Position numbers and translations under genes: made by a program
Shown here: piece after piece, positions 41,001-50,389 of the stretch
Numbering within the stretch: the stretch's first letter is position 1
Layout of the letters: the number at the start of each line of letters is the position of its first letter
The notes under the pieces: model-generated
The model's input: only the letters and a program-made list of their open reading frames with translations
Database searches by the model: none
What the model was told of the DNA's origin: nothing
Assembly: GCF_019059575.1 (NCBI RefSeq)
Contig: NW_024882897.1
Location: 1 to 64,000, forward strand
Reading direction: 5' to 3'
Length of the DNA: 64,000 nucleotides
Source: Amphibalanus amphitrite
Taxonomy: Eukaryota > Arthropoda > Thecostraca > Balanomorpha > Balanidae

Positions 41001-44000
41001 TCGGGTGCTCATCAAGGACGTCAACGACCACCAGAAGCTGTGGACCAAGATGATCGAGCTCGAGGATCGGGTCAACGACCCGGCCAGGTAACAGCGGCAG
41101 TGACGGGAAGGGAAAGTGGGTGAAGGATAGGAGTAAATGTACCTCGACAGATCCGGGGATTTAGGATGAATGGAAAACACGTGTGCAGTAAGATGCGGAG
41201 GGCTTTCAGTCGTGGGATTATTCGAGGCACATGAAGAGCCGTTGGAAAGTTATGATGTTGGTGCCGTGATCATTCCTGTTGTTAGGTCGTCTCTGCCTAT
41301 TATCGCTGAGTTCTCTAATTTGTCTTGTGCACCGAATGGCGACTGGTGATGCGAACAGGAACATCTATTGATATTTGAGACAGTCGCAAAAGATTGATAT
41401 CGTGCCATTATGCCATGCAGGGCATTAGGGTTTCATTCGTAATGTTTTCGCCTCCTCCGCTGGAACGGTCTCGCGGACCGCGGTTTCCGTTTTCCACTAA
41501 GAACCGTCGCTGATCGACGATCACGCCATATATTCTGCTAAGTACGTCCTGCTTACGTTTCTGTGCGTCAGATTCTCCAACCGCGGCGGGCAGCTCCTGC
41601 TGGAGGAGAAGGAGCGAAAGAAGATCGCGCGCCGCCTGCCCAAAGTGGAGAGCGACCTCCAGCAGCTGATCCAGAGGTGAGTCCGGGGGGATCTCCAGCA
41701 GCTGATCCAGAGGTGAGTCCCAGGAGCCGGGGTCGGGGCGGGGGTGGGGGGGGGGGGACCTCCAGCAGCTGATCCAGAGGTAAGTCCGGGGGGGGGCGAC
41801 CTCCAGCAGCTGATCCAGAGGTAAGTCCGGGGGGGGCGACCTCCAGCAGCTGATCCAGAGGTAAGTCCGGGGGGGGGGGCGACCTCCAGCAGCTGATCCA
41901 GAGGTGAGTCCGAGGTGCGGGACGGGCGGCGCTGGCCGAGACACTGGATGGGTGATAGTCACTTAAACATTTGGGCTCATTGCTGTCGGTAATCAGCAGT
42001 AGCTACCTTTTTCATGGTTGTCATAATTATGAGCAATAAATAATGCATTGCATAACATTTTTCCTTGTTGGTGTAAAATATATATTGTCGTCGTGTTGGA
42101 GTGGCTATCTGTTATTGAATGCAGATGATTTCTGTTCCATTTATCTCGACTCTTGACTCAACTGTGCTAAGGTGTCTGCATTCAGGAAATCTACAATAAT
42201 TAATGATTGCTCAATGCTCATCACTTTTCAATAGGTACCGGCCGTGGTATAGTTGTTGAGATAATTTTCCCCCAATGCTAAATAACTGATATTTTCTCCT
42301 CCGCGTGAAAACGGCGGCGAATGTATTTTGTATCGATGCTTGTTGAAGTAACTTTGTATGCGATTTTGTTTCCGAGTTACCCCTCCCCGCTCAGTCTCCT
42401 TCCCTGACCATCCGTGTCTCCGTGTCTTCTCCTCTGCTGCAGGTGGGAGTCGCAGCACAACGCCACATTCCGGGTGTTTGGGTACGATTTCGCTGCCTAT
42501 ATCGAACAACAGAAAAAGGAGTACAACGAGCGCAAGGAGCAGGAGCGTGAGGAGCGCGCTAACAAGAAGGCCCACCAGCTGGAGCACGTGAGTGGCGCGA
42601 ACCCGCGAACCTGCCCGCGCGGGATCAGTGGGGGGGGGGGAAGGGGTTGTTTGTGATGCGAGGATTAGGAGTAAAGGCAGGGATGTGGTGGGGTGTGTTG
42701 TAATTGGGTGGTGCTGTTATGTGCACGGCAGGCAGTGTAATTTGTGTGGATATATTTTGTTGATTGTTAAACTTATGTAGAGTCGTTACGAAGGATAGAT
42801 TTACGAAAGACATTTAGGATTGAAAAATGGATGAAACATATTTTATGCTTATGTTGGCGTCAAATATATACCTATTGGGTATGCCCTCATATTTAGCTTA
42901 GCGTAGCTCGGGCGTTTCTTAGCAACATAGCGTAACTCAGATAAATTTGCTCACCTTTACTTACACATCTCTCGCCCCTCTCCGCCTCAGGAGACCATGT
43001 TCGGCGCGCGTCCCGTGACGCCGGCCAAGCGTCGGGCGGGCGGCGCTAGTGAGCGCGGCTCACCCTCCAAACACCGGCGGCTGGAGTCGACCCGCCTGGG
43101 CTCTCAGCTGCGTGCCGCCTCGCCCGGCCTGGGACGCAGCGCCCGCACGCCGCTGTCGCTCTTCAACCCGGCCTCCATCAACAGGTCAGTGTGGGATCGA
43201 ATCCCGGCGGCGGCCGAGTGTTTTTTTCGGGTTTGTGAGGGCGGTATGGGTGTTTTGTAGTTGGTGTAGTGGTGTATTCGTAGTTTGACAACCTGCCTGT
43301 CTTGTAGAGGTAGACTAGTGTGTCGGGAATGAGCTCGTATTTAGACTTTTAGTGCATGCCAAGTGAATGCGTACCAAATGGCCTGACTGACTACGTACGG
43401 GGAGAAGTTAACTCAAAAGTGATCAAGTTATCAGCTTGAACAAAGTTCTGTCTTTGGGCTAATCCTTTTCAGTTTGTGTCAGGGGTACATCATTTGAAAG
43501 TGCCACAGATGTTTCTCTACAGGCAGCAAACGTCTATTTGTTTCGGTTTCAAAATCATTTTGGGCTTAATATATCAGGATTTTATTTAAACATTATGAAT
43601 TAAAATTGTCTTAACATTAGTTATTATTGGCATGCCTCAAATGCGGCTAGCTCCGCTCATTAAATTAGCCGGTTGTTTACGGTTTTGTACCGAGCTACAC
43701 TTATACATCTATCGACATTAGATTGGTGCTATAGTGTTGAGTGCACATACAACTTTTTGCCCCGCCCCATCGACACACATCACAACGTTTCCATCTTCGT
43801 CTGAAGCACGCCTACATCAGTCCTTTGTCTCCTCAGTGATCACTGTTCCTGCCTCCGCCGAACAAGTTCTCTCGTGTTTCCACTTTCCAGTCGCGTCCTT
43901 CAATACGTCCCACACGATCACAATTCACGATGTAAAAGTATGTGTAGTGGTTAGTTAGTTAGTACGTTCAACGTCCATCGTCCCACGGACACTGTCCTCA

Positions 44001-44299
44001 GTAGTTCAGTACGTCACACACCCATAAGTCCACTTAGACCTTTTCCACATCAATTTCACGACATTCTACTTTGACCATCTTCGTCCCACAATATCCTACC
44101 TCGTCCATTCTACACCCCATCCCACATCCCATCCCACATCTTTTCTTTCATCTACTTGTTTGTCCCTCTTCCTCCCTACTCCATTCTTCCTCACCCTAAA
44201 CCCATTCCTCCGTCCCACCACAATTCCTCCATCTCTTCCTTCCTCCCTCCATCCATCCCTCCCCTCCCTTTCTTCCCTTCGCCTGTCTGACGCAACGCC

Positions 44300-44385
<86 letters not shown>

Positions 44386-47300
44386 GGTATACCGTCTCCT
44401 GCAGGCTGCCGTTGACTCCCATCCAGGATCGCCGCGTGCTCCGCTCCAAGTGAGTGTCCGTCCGCCCGCCCGCCCCCTGTCCGCCGGTCGGCCGGCCCGG
44501 TGGAGGTAAGCGGCCCGAGAGGCGCGCTTCCACGCCCGCTTCCATGGCTAAGCGCCTGCGCGGCACGCTGTACCTAACCAGCCCCGCACGGCAACTCAAT
44601 ATGCTCCACGGCACACTGACTGCCCTGGCCTGTAACCCGCGCTGGCTGGGGCTCCTCCGCGGCCGGAGATACGCAGCTGCACATTGCACAGCAGCTGTAG
44701 ATTCACAGTTGCTGATGTGTTGCAGTGCATTGCACAGCACGCACTGCAGCTGTAAATTCACTTCACAGTTGCAGACCTGATGCGAATCAGTACAACGCGC
44801 TGTTGTGCGTCTTGCTGCTGTAAATGTGCAACTGTACTATTTGCATTTGCTGCTTGGATTGACTAAACTGACGCGCTTACGCGTTGCTGGAAAGAGGGCA
44901 CTAACACACAGCTTGTCCTAACCCAACCCAACATATACCTAACATAGCACTCTGCTTTAGCACTCACACAATCAGTGCATCGCGAGTATCTTATTATCGC
45001 GACAGCCGACAGGTAGATGCCTTGATTGATTTACATGCGTTCTGAGCTTCGACCGGAGTCCGTGAAATCTACGAGATTTCTTCCGATGCCTGTACTTCTC
45101 CTGTCACTTTCGATACCGAGCATTATGTTTGGAATTATGGAAGTAGACTCTTTGCTATGCTTTTTCAATATTCTTCCATCGCATGCGTTAGTGTACGAAC
45201 GTTAGATTAGGATCCTTTAAGCGAACTTTTCTCTCCAGTGATGATATGTTGCTTCAGCCATGTTTACCAAAGCCTTTTGAGCACTAGAGGCGTTAGGTCG
45301 TTGATGTTTATGTTCAACTGGTGTCTATTTGTTCGTTGTTCATGCTACTTTTGCTCTAGTTTTGACGGTTGGGGCAATTAAGTAACACACGATTGTCTTT
45401 TATTTGCAGCCGCTGAGCGGTTAGCTGGTAAGCGAGCCTGTCTTCAGGAGGCGGCTGCTTTTCAGTATTCTTTTCATCTCTCTTAATCTTACTTTCTTTT
45501 TGTCGCAAGAATTAATCAGGATCTTCTCGACTAAACGTCGACGGTGCCAAACATAGTTTCAGTGGTTTGGTTGCGCGGTATTTTCGTTAGCAAAATAGTC
45601 AAAATTACCCAGTCGTTTTGTTGGTTGGGTGTAGTTGTTTTTCAATAGTGCATTTGTGTAGTACAAAGTAGTCCGTGTTCACCCCTCGTCAAGGCGCAAT
45701 GGGCTTTGACGAAATGCGGCGGTAGATATCAATCAGGCGTTGTGATTTCTGCGTTTCTGCTATCTTTTCTGAACTATTTATGTTCTTTATTGCTTTCTGT
45801 ATAATCAGCTCATATTTGTACTCGTAGTTTGCATGGAACTAATTGTCGACCTGATAGAACTTGCGTATTCTGTATCTTTTGGAGATTTAAATGATGCCGC
45901 ATGGGCTGATGGAACTTTTCCATTTTGGCGTCAAAATGGAGACTCCTGGTATAATTACGAGCGAGCGAGCGCAGCGAGCGAAGCGAGTCTTTTCAATATA
46001 ACGGAAAAATCTCAGTATGAGCGGCCCGGCCCGGCCCGGCCCGGCCCGGCCTGTAACGCTTTTGAGAGGCTTATATCTCAGCAACCGCTGGACCGATTGA
46101 CCTGCGGTCTTTTTTGCTGGGTAGCCCCATCCCTTCTATCCCGTAATTGACTACTTTTGATGCATCTCAGTGACCGTCGTGGCACGTGCCACGTGAAAAG
46201 TCAAGGGTGTTCAAGCTGTTTTGCAAAAGTAGTGATTTTGAGAGGCTCATATCTCAGCAGCCGCTTGGGCGATTGGCTTGCGGTAATTTTTGTAGGGTAG
46301 CAGCATCCCTTCTACCAAAAATAGGATACTCCCGATATATGTGGGTCACCCACAGTGCACGTGCAAAATACAACAATAAGAACAATAAGAGGTGTCAAAT
46401 TTGTTCCCATTTTAATAACTCGGTATTTACTGGGGCGATTTCGCTGAAACTTGGCATGCAGGTAGGCACCCACCAGGCAATGCATTCCCATGTGTTGCGG
46501 TTAAGGTGCTACTGCACGTGCGCACGTGCAGGGGGCGCTTCCAGATCTCGAGAACGGCTGGGCCGATTGCGCTCAAATTTGGTACATGGTTGGGGACCAG
46601 TTAGTAGGGTGCCGTGCAAAAGTCAGTTTGGACCCCGTTTGCACGTGCGCACGTGCAGGATGCCGCTTCCAGATCTCAGGAACGGCTGGGCTGATTGCGT
46701 TCAAATTTGGTACACCGCTAGCGACCGGTTAGAAGGGTGCTTTGCGCAAGCCCGTTGGAAGTACCCTCTCGCCCTTCCGCACGTGCAGGGCTCACTATCT
46801 CGCTCGCTCGTTCTTCGCCCAAAAGGCGTTTTACTGGTAGTTATAGTTTTGAGTGAAACCTGTCCATAGGTGCCCCTAGTTAAAAAAGAACGAGTGTGCA
46901 TTTGCTGTATGCAATATGTGAATTAATACTGTGCAGACTTTCAGACATTATATCACTCAATAAGTCTGTGTCGTACTAAAACAAATGTGCTAGCTCAATT
47001 TAACGTCCATGCTTCGTAAATTACACAAAGTAAGTGACACTATCACTCCCTCTTCGTCTGTGTAACGGCTCGTCTCGGCACCGTCCCGCCCTCTGTCTTA
47101 TGTCACTTCACCCGTTACGCCGCCTCTAACCCCCGCCCCCGCGTCTCCCCCACAGGGACGTGGCCATGGCGCGCACGGCTCCCGGAAAGCTGAGCGCGCG
47201 CAACGTCAGTCTGTCGTCGGACATGTCGTACGCCGAGTTCACGCGCGGCCTGCGCCGACTGCAGGCGGCGGCTGCGGACACGTCGCCGGCCGTGCGCGCC

Positions 47301-47504
47301 TCCACCCGCAGTCGGCGCCGCTCGCAGCGGCTGGGCGGCTTGCCGCCGGCGCCGGTCGCCCCGGCCGCCGCCGCCGGCGCCCGCACGCCCCGCACGCCGC
47401 GAACGGCCGGAGGTGTGGCCGCCAAGTCGCCGGCCCGCTCGGCGGCGCGGCCGGCTCTGACCCCTCGGCGCCGCAGCCGGCTCGGACTGCCGGCGCTCTT
47501 CTGA
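37884..47504 (+). CDS. PRC1: Protein regulator of cytokinesis 1 (PRC1/Ase1/Fascetto family), ten exons
   Basis: Ten exons splice without a phase conflict to 662 residues (human PRC1 is about 620). PRC1 crosslinks antiparallel microtubules in the anaphase spindle midzone and recruits kinesin-4 and centralspindlin for cytokinesis. Seen: N-terminal dimerisation/rod region with long helices (residues 1-330), then the spectrin-type microtubule-binding domain (about 333-467) with the family signature FSNRGGQLLLEEKERK and a WESQHNATFRVFGYDF block. The basic disordered tail has CDK-type sites (TPAK, SPSK, TPIQ) and the conserved C-terminal motif LSSDMSYAEFTRGL. The start ATG 37884 is followed by the expected N-terminal helix. 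Introns hold a MITE, a duplicated donor array and microsatellites. Confidence 0.95.
38143..38396. mobile_element. TIR element in PRC1 intron 1 (possible hAT MITE)
   Basis: The left end CAGAGGGGTGTTCACGG and inverted right end CAGAGGGCTGTTCACGG bound 254 bp of tgtgcggt-rich sequence containing further inverted repeats (ccgctgtggcc / ggccacagcgg). The CAGAGG start fits hAT, but no convincing 8-bp TSD remains. Confidence 0.65.
38858..39073 (+). CDS. PRC1: PRC1 exon 2
   Basis: Acceptor ctggcAG|GAG after a C-rich tract; donor CGG|GTGAGT; 72 codons, phase 0. Coiled-coil rod. Confidence 0.92.
39511..39888 (+). CDS. PRC1: PRC1 exon 3
   Basis: Acceptor tgtcccgcAG|GAC; donor GAG|GTGAGA; 126 codons, phase 0. 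Rod domain helices ending LGQLWARLE, matching the family's LWDRL-type segment. Confidence 0.92.
40234..40454 (+). CDS. PRC1: PRC1 exon 4
   Basis: Acceptor gtctcccAG|GTT; donor CCAC|GTGAGT, phase 2. Encodes VPEDRRASV and VEKFVRALRVEISEMWEKCFYS, a conserved block of the family. Confidence 0.92.
40932..41087 (+). CDS. PRC1: PRC1 exon 5
   Basis: Acceptor ttttgcAG|T; donor CCAG|GTAACA, phase 2. Encodes the helix entering the spectrin domain (YYETNRVLIKDV). A partial copy of its first bases (agttttaccgag) occurs upstream at 40825-40838. Confidence 0.92.
41572..41676 (+). CDS. PRC1: PRC1 exon 6 (microtubule-binding core)
   Basis: Acceptor gcgtcAG|A; donor AGAG|GTGAGT, phase 2. Encodes FSNRGGQLLLEEKERKKIA, the most conserved microtubule-contact segment. 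The 3' end and donor are copied five more times just downstream. Confidence 0.92.
41650..41912 (+). repeat. Six-fold tandem duplication of the PRC1 exon 6 end and splice donor
   Basis: The word ctccagcagctgatccagag followed by gtgagt or gtaagt occurs six times, with donors at 41677, 41713, 41780, 41821, 41861 and 41904, separated by G-runs. Only the first donor keeps the frame open; every later one reads a stop (TGA) immediately after the first exon end. Confidence 0.92.
42443..42587 (+). CDS. PRC1: PRC1 exon 7
   Basis: Acceptor tctgctgcAG|G; donor GCAC|GTGAGT, ends in phase 0. Encodes WESQHNATFRVFGYDFAAYI and the following charged helix. Confidence 0.92.
42991..43184 (+). CDS. PRC1: PRC1 exon 8
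   Basis: Acceptor ccgcctcAG|GAG; donor ACAG|GTCAGT, phase 2. Basic disordered tail with TPAKRR and SPSKHRR, consensus CDK sites near a nuclear-localisation-like basic cluster. Confidence 0.9.
44300..44378 (+). repeat. (TC)n microsatellite
   Basis: About 79 bp of uninterrupted TC, 26 bp upstream of the PRC1 exon 9 acceptor, where it extends the polypyrimidine tract. Confidence 0.95.
44405..44449 (+). CDS. PRC1: PRC1 exon 9 (45-nt microexon-like)
   Basis: Acceptor ctcctgcAG|G; donor CAA|GTGAGT; phase 2 on both sides, so it could be skipped in frame. Encodes LPLTPIQDRRVLRS, with one SP/TP site. Confidence 0.85.
44450..45950. other. PRC1 intron 9, first part
   Basis: Contains diverged repeats of cagctgtaaattcac at about 44690-44830. 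Otherwise nothing recognised. Confidence 0.45.
45957..46811. mobile_element. Unclassified repetitive element with short inverted ends
   Basis: acgagcgagcgag at 45957-45969 is inverted at 46799-46811. Inside are a (GGCCC)n tract (46022-46050) and two copies of gagaggctcatatctcagca-like segments (46063, 46229). Two tandem ~130-bp units each start with the palindromic CACGTGCGCACGTG (46515, 46641) and contain aacggctgggc and caaatttggtaca. No TSD was proven. A 227-codon open frame crosses it but looks like repeat read-through. Confidence 0.5.
47156..47504 (+). CDS. PRC1: PRC1 exon 10 and stop
   Basis: Acceptor tcccccacAG|G; 116 codon units to TGA at 47502-47504. Encodes NVSLSSDMSYAEFTRGLRR, conserved near the C-terminus of the family, then a long Arg/Pro/Ala-rich basic tail. 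Confidence 0.9.
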
Positions 47505-48360
47505 GCGGCTGCAGGCGGCGGACTGGAGCACCGTTCGTTCAGAGCGGTACGGCGCCGCGCCGCGGACTCGGCGGCGGCCCGAGGGACAGACGTTACGGCT
47601 CGGCTTCCCGGGTGACGGGCGGGTCGGCCCGGAACCCCGCTGGTGAGGGGACGGGGTGGGGAGGGATCTGCGGGGGGTGGGGGGTGGAAGAGTGATTGTT
47701 GAGGGGTCAGCGCGTTTGGGGGGCGGGGGTCTGTGGATGGGTGTGATTGTTGGGGGATGCGTGAAGAGATCAGGATTTGGTGGGGTGAGCGCGGTGTTGT
47801 CTCAGCCACCTCGCCGAGCTACAGTACGAGGAGGTCGACTGCTGCCTTCCTAGACTTTCCGTTGGTGTACGGCAGAGTCCGAGCTGACGTCACCAGAGGT
47901 GTCGGACGTCACCTACGTCAGTGCGCTGTCCGCTGGCCAGTGTGTGTGATGTGAACGAGCGAGGGCGCGGCGCGGGCGGCGCGGACGGCTGCCCAGTGCG
48001 ATGGCTGTTTTGTACAGGGTGCCTTCCGTAACAGACCTGAAGTATGAATGTGTTATGTTAAAACAACCTAAAGTAGGAGATAGACGGAAAATTAACGATT
48101 TCGTGTAACGGTGGATTAGTGGCTTATTGTAATCAGAACGTGGTCGTTTGTCCAGTCAGCGGCTGAGTGCTATGCGTAGCGTTTTACGCTATTTTAAGGT
48201 AAATTCTATCTGCTAATGTAGGAGCAGCTTCTTGTTTTAGCTGTGAATGGATTCTTTATGCTTAGTTCTAGTATTATCTTTCGCATGTCTGTCCTTTTCC
48301 ATTTTAACAAGCAGCTTCGCGCACGGTGTATAGAGTCACCATTTAGAAATAAATAACTAC
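47505..48360 (+). terminator. Probable PRC1 3' UTR with AATAAA at 48348-48353
   Basis: No coding frame. The first AATAAA hexamer seen on the + strand after the stop is at 48348-48353. The transcript end itself is not visible. Confidence 0.4.
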
Positions 48361-49300
48361 ATTTCGTTGTGAGTTTGAGTGGGAGAAAAGGCTGCCTCGA
48401 AAAAGCTGTGAACTCTGCTGGTGGCGTAACGTGGGCACATAGAACACGTCTCATGAAGAAAACGTTGATCCGTGCTAGCTGCAGCCATAACTGAAAAGGT
48501 CGCCAATAATATTGCCTTCAGTTTGTGAGACACTATGGAGGCTCGGCTGTTGCATCTATATTGTGCTGTGTAAGGCAGCGACTGACTGACTAGGTAGTGG
48601 TCGGTTGGTTTTTCCACAGTGTATATGGTTTTTCCACAGTGTATGGGTTTTTCGATACTGCACTCGTGCGGCTGAAAGTGACTGGGTGAGTTTAGTAGCA
48701 TTGCCACAAAATTTTGACATTGAATTGCGAATTAAAAGTAAAAATTATTGATTTATCGGCTCAAGACATGTTTTGCAGCAGTCATTTGTTCAGGAATCAA
48801 TTGACATGTGCAAATATTGCGATTCTTATGTCAGATAGACTGGCTGGTTGTTATTTTGTGAGTGTAGTTTCAATTAGCTGCGGTGTTCCCGTATTTCTCA
48901 GCACATTTGTATCAGTCGCGCAACCTTCGCCCTAGACGTGCTAGAAAACAAAAATATTTTTCGGGTAATTAGTTTGCAAGTGACAGTAAGGTGACTGCAT
49001 ACAGCAGCCTTGCATACAGCGTAGGTAACACATACAAAGATAAATTTTTAACATTTTGTGCATTGTAAAACCACTGTGCTGTTGTTCATAGCTATCCTTT
49101 TGCCTATACCTATACAGTATACGGCCTTGCTTTTGCGGACGATTGATGGGTCTGATAATGCAACACGGATATATGCGGTCTGCTTTTCTTATTTGACATT
49201 AAACATGCATTTTATTTTACCCTTTTTTGAGTTCTAAATGTATTTTTATTCTTACGTATAATAATTCATATCAACCTTGAGTATACTTTATTGACAGAGC
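48361..49300. other. Intergenic sequence without a recognised gene
   Basis: AT-rich; no domain-bearing frame. Confidence 0.45.
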
Positions 49301-49308
49301 TGACAATT

Positions 49309-50242
49309 CAGTTGGGCAAACTAGACTTTTGGAATCAAAATATGGAGGCATCAATAATTTGATTCTGGTGGGAGGAGCCATGACCAAATATGGGCATGGA
49401 ATCAATTTTTTGATTCATTTGGGTACACTTTTGACTTCAAATGAATCATTACGGTTGAAAAAAGGCCCATGACGGTGAGATTTTTCTTTTAAAAGGTAGA
49501 AAAATGTGGTAGGTTTGCAAAAAGTGTTACCTCAAAGCTAAGAAATTGTCCCTTTGGCTTTGTGAATGGGAAAAAGACAGAGCCACTGTCCATCACGTAA
49601 AAGCTGTTTTGAGGAAATCACACTGTATGCTATTTTTGTATCATGAATCACATACTAACCAATCAGTATTTGTGTAAAATGGCAAAATAAAATTTTTAAA
49701 CCCCTAATTATCATTGTTGTAGTGCTTTTATATTATTTATATGGTTTTTACCTGTTGCTTCAGTTTTTGTATTCTTGACATTTAAAAATTGTGAATTGTT
49801 ATCAAATGTAGTGAAGGTAAAGTACAACAATGCTATAGGTATCAGTTGTGGTGCTGAGGATACCACTAAATGAGAATAACAGTAAGATAAATGCTGTGTT
49901 CTTGCAAGTCATTGTTGCCTATCTGTTAACATTACCTGTGAATCAAAATAATGATTAGCCAGCTGATGGGGAATCAATATTATGATTATCTGTTTAAAGT
50001 GAATCAATTCCTTGATTGCCTTTGACTACCTATATAATTCAAATTGTTATGATAGGAGCAATATTATTTTGCTTTGGAGATAGTTCAAGCATTTCTGTTC
50101 AAGATCAGGCATGCTCCTTCTTGAAACACTCTCTTATTTTTATGTGATTAGTAAGTTAGAAATGGTCTGCATTTATGCCCAAAAAGAATCAATCTTTTGA
50201 TGCCTCCATATTTTGATTCCAAAGGTCTAGTTTGCCCAACTG
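49309..50242. mobile_element. TIR DNA transposon (non-autonomous), 934 bp
   Basis: Both ends start CAGTTGGGCAAACTAGAC and stay inverted-identical for about 50 bp with few mismatches (ttttggaatc / ctttggaatc, then atggaggcatcaa). They are flanked by AATT at 49305-49308 and 50243-50246, a possible 4-bp TSD. Subterminal GAATCA/TGATTC words recur inside. No transposase frame. The superfamily is not assigned. Confidence 0.85.
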
Positions 50243-50389
50243 AATTTGTTTCAGACTTTTTGCTGCGTCCAGATAAAACATCTTCTCAATGTTCTGCCTG
50301 GACTGGAAGTAATAATGAGCTGTGAATGCTGACTTCCTGCTCATATCTCGCTTACTGCTTCTACTTTCTTTTCCTATTGATCATTTATT

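Noticed and set aside
44096..44761. 221-codon minus-strand frame with an Arg-Glu repeat
   Set aside because: It is the complement of the TC microsatellite beside PRC1 exon 9.
46186..46869. 227-codon open frame
   Set aside because: Crosses tandem repeats and inverted ends of a repetitive element; the same motif is read in different frames within it. No domain.
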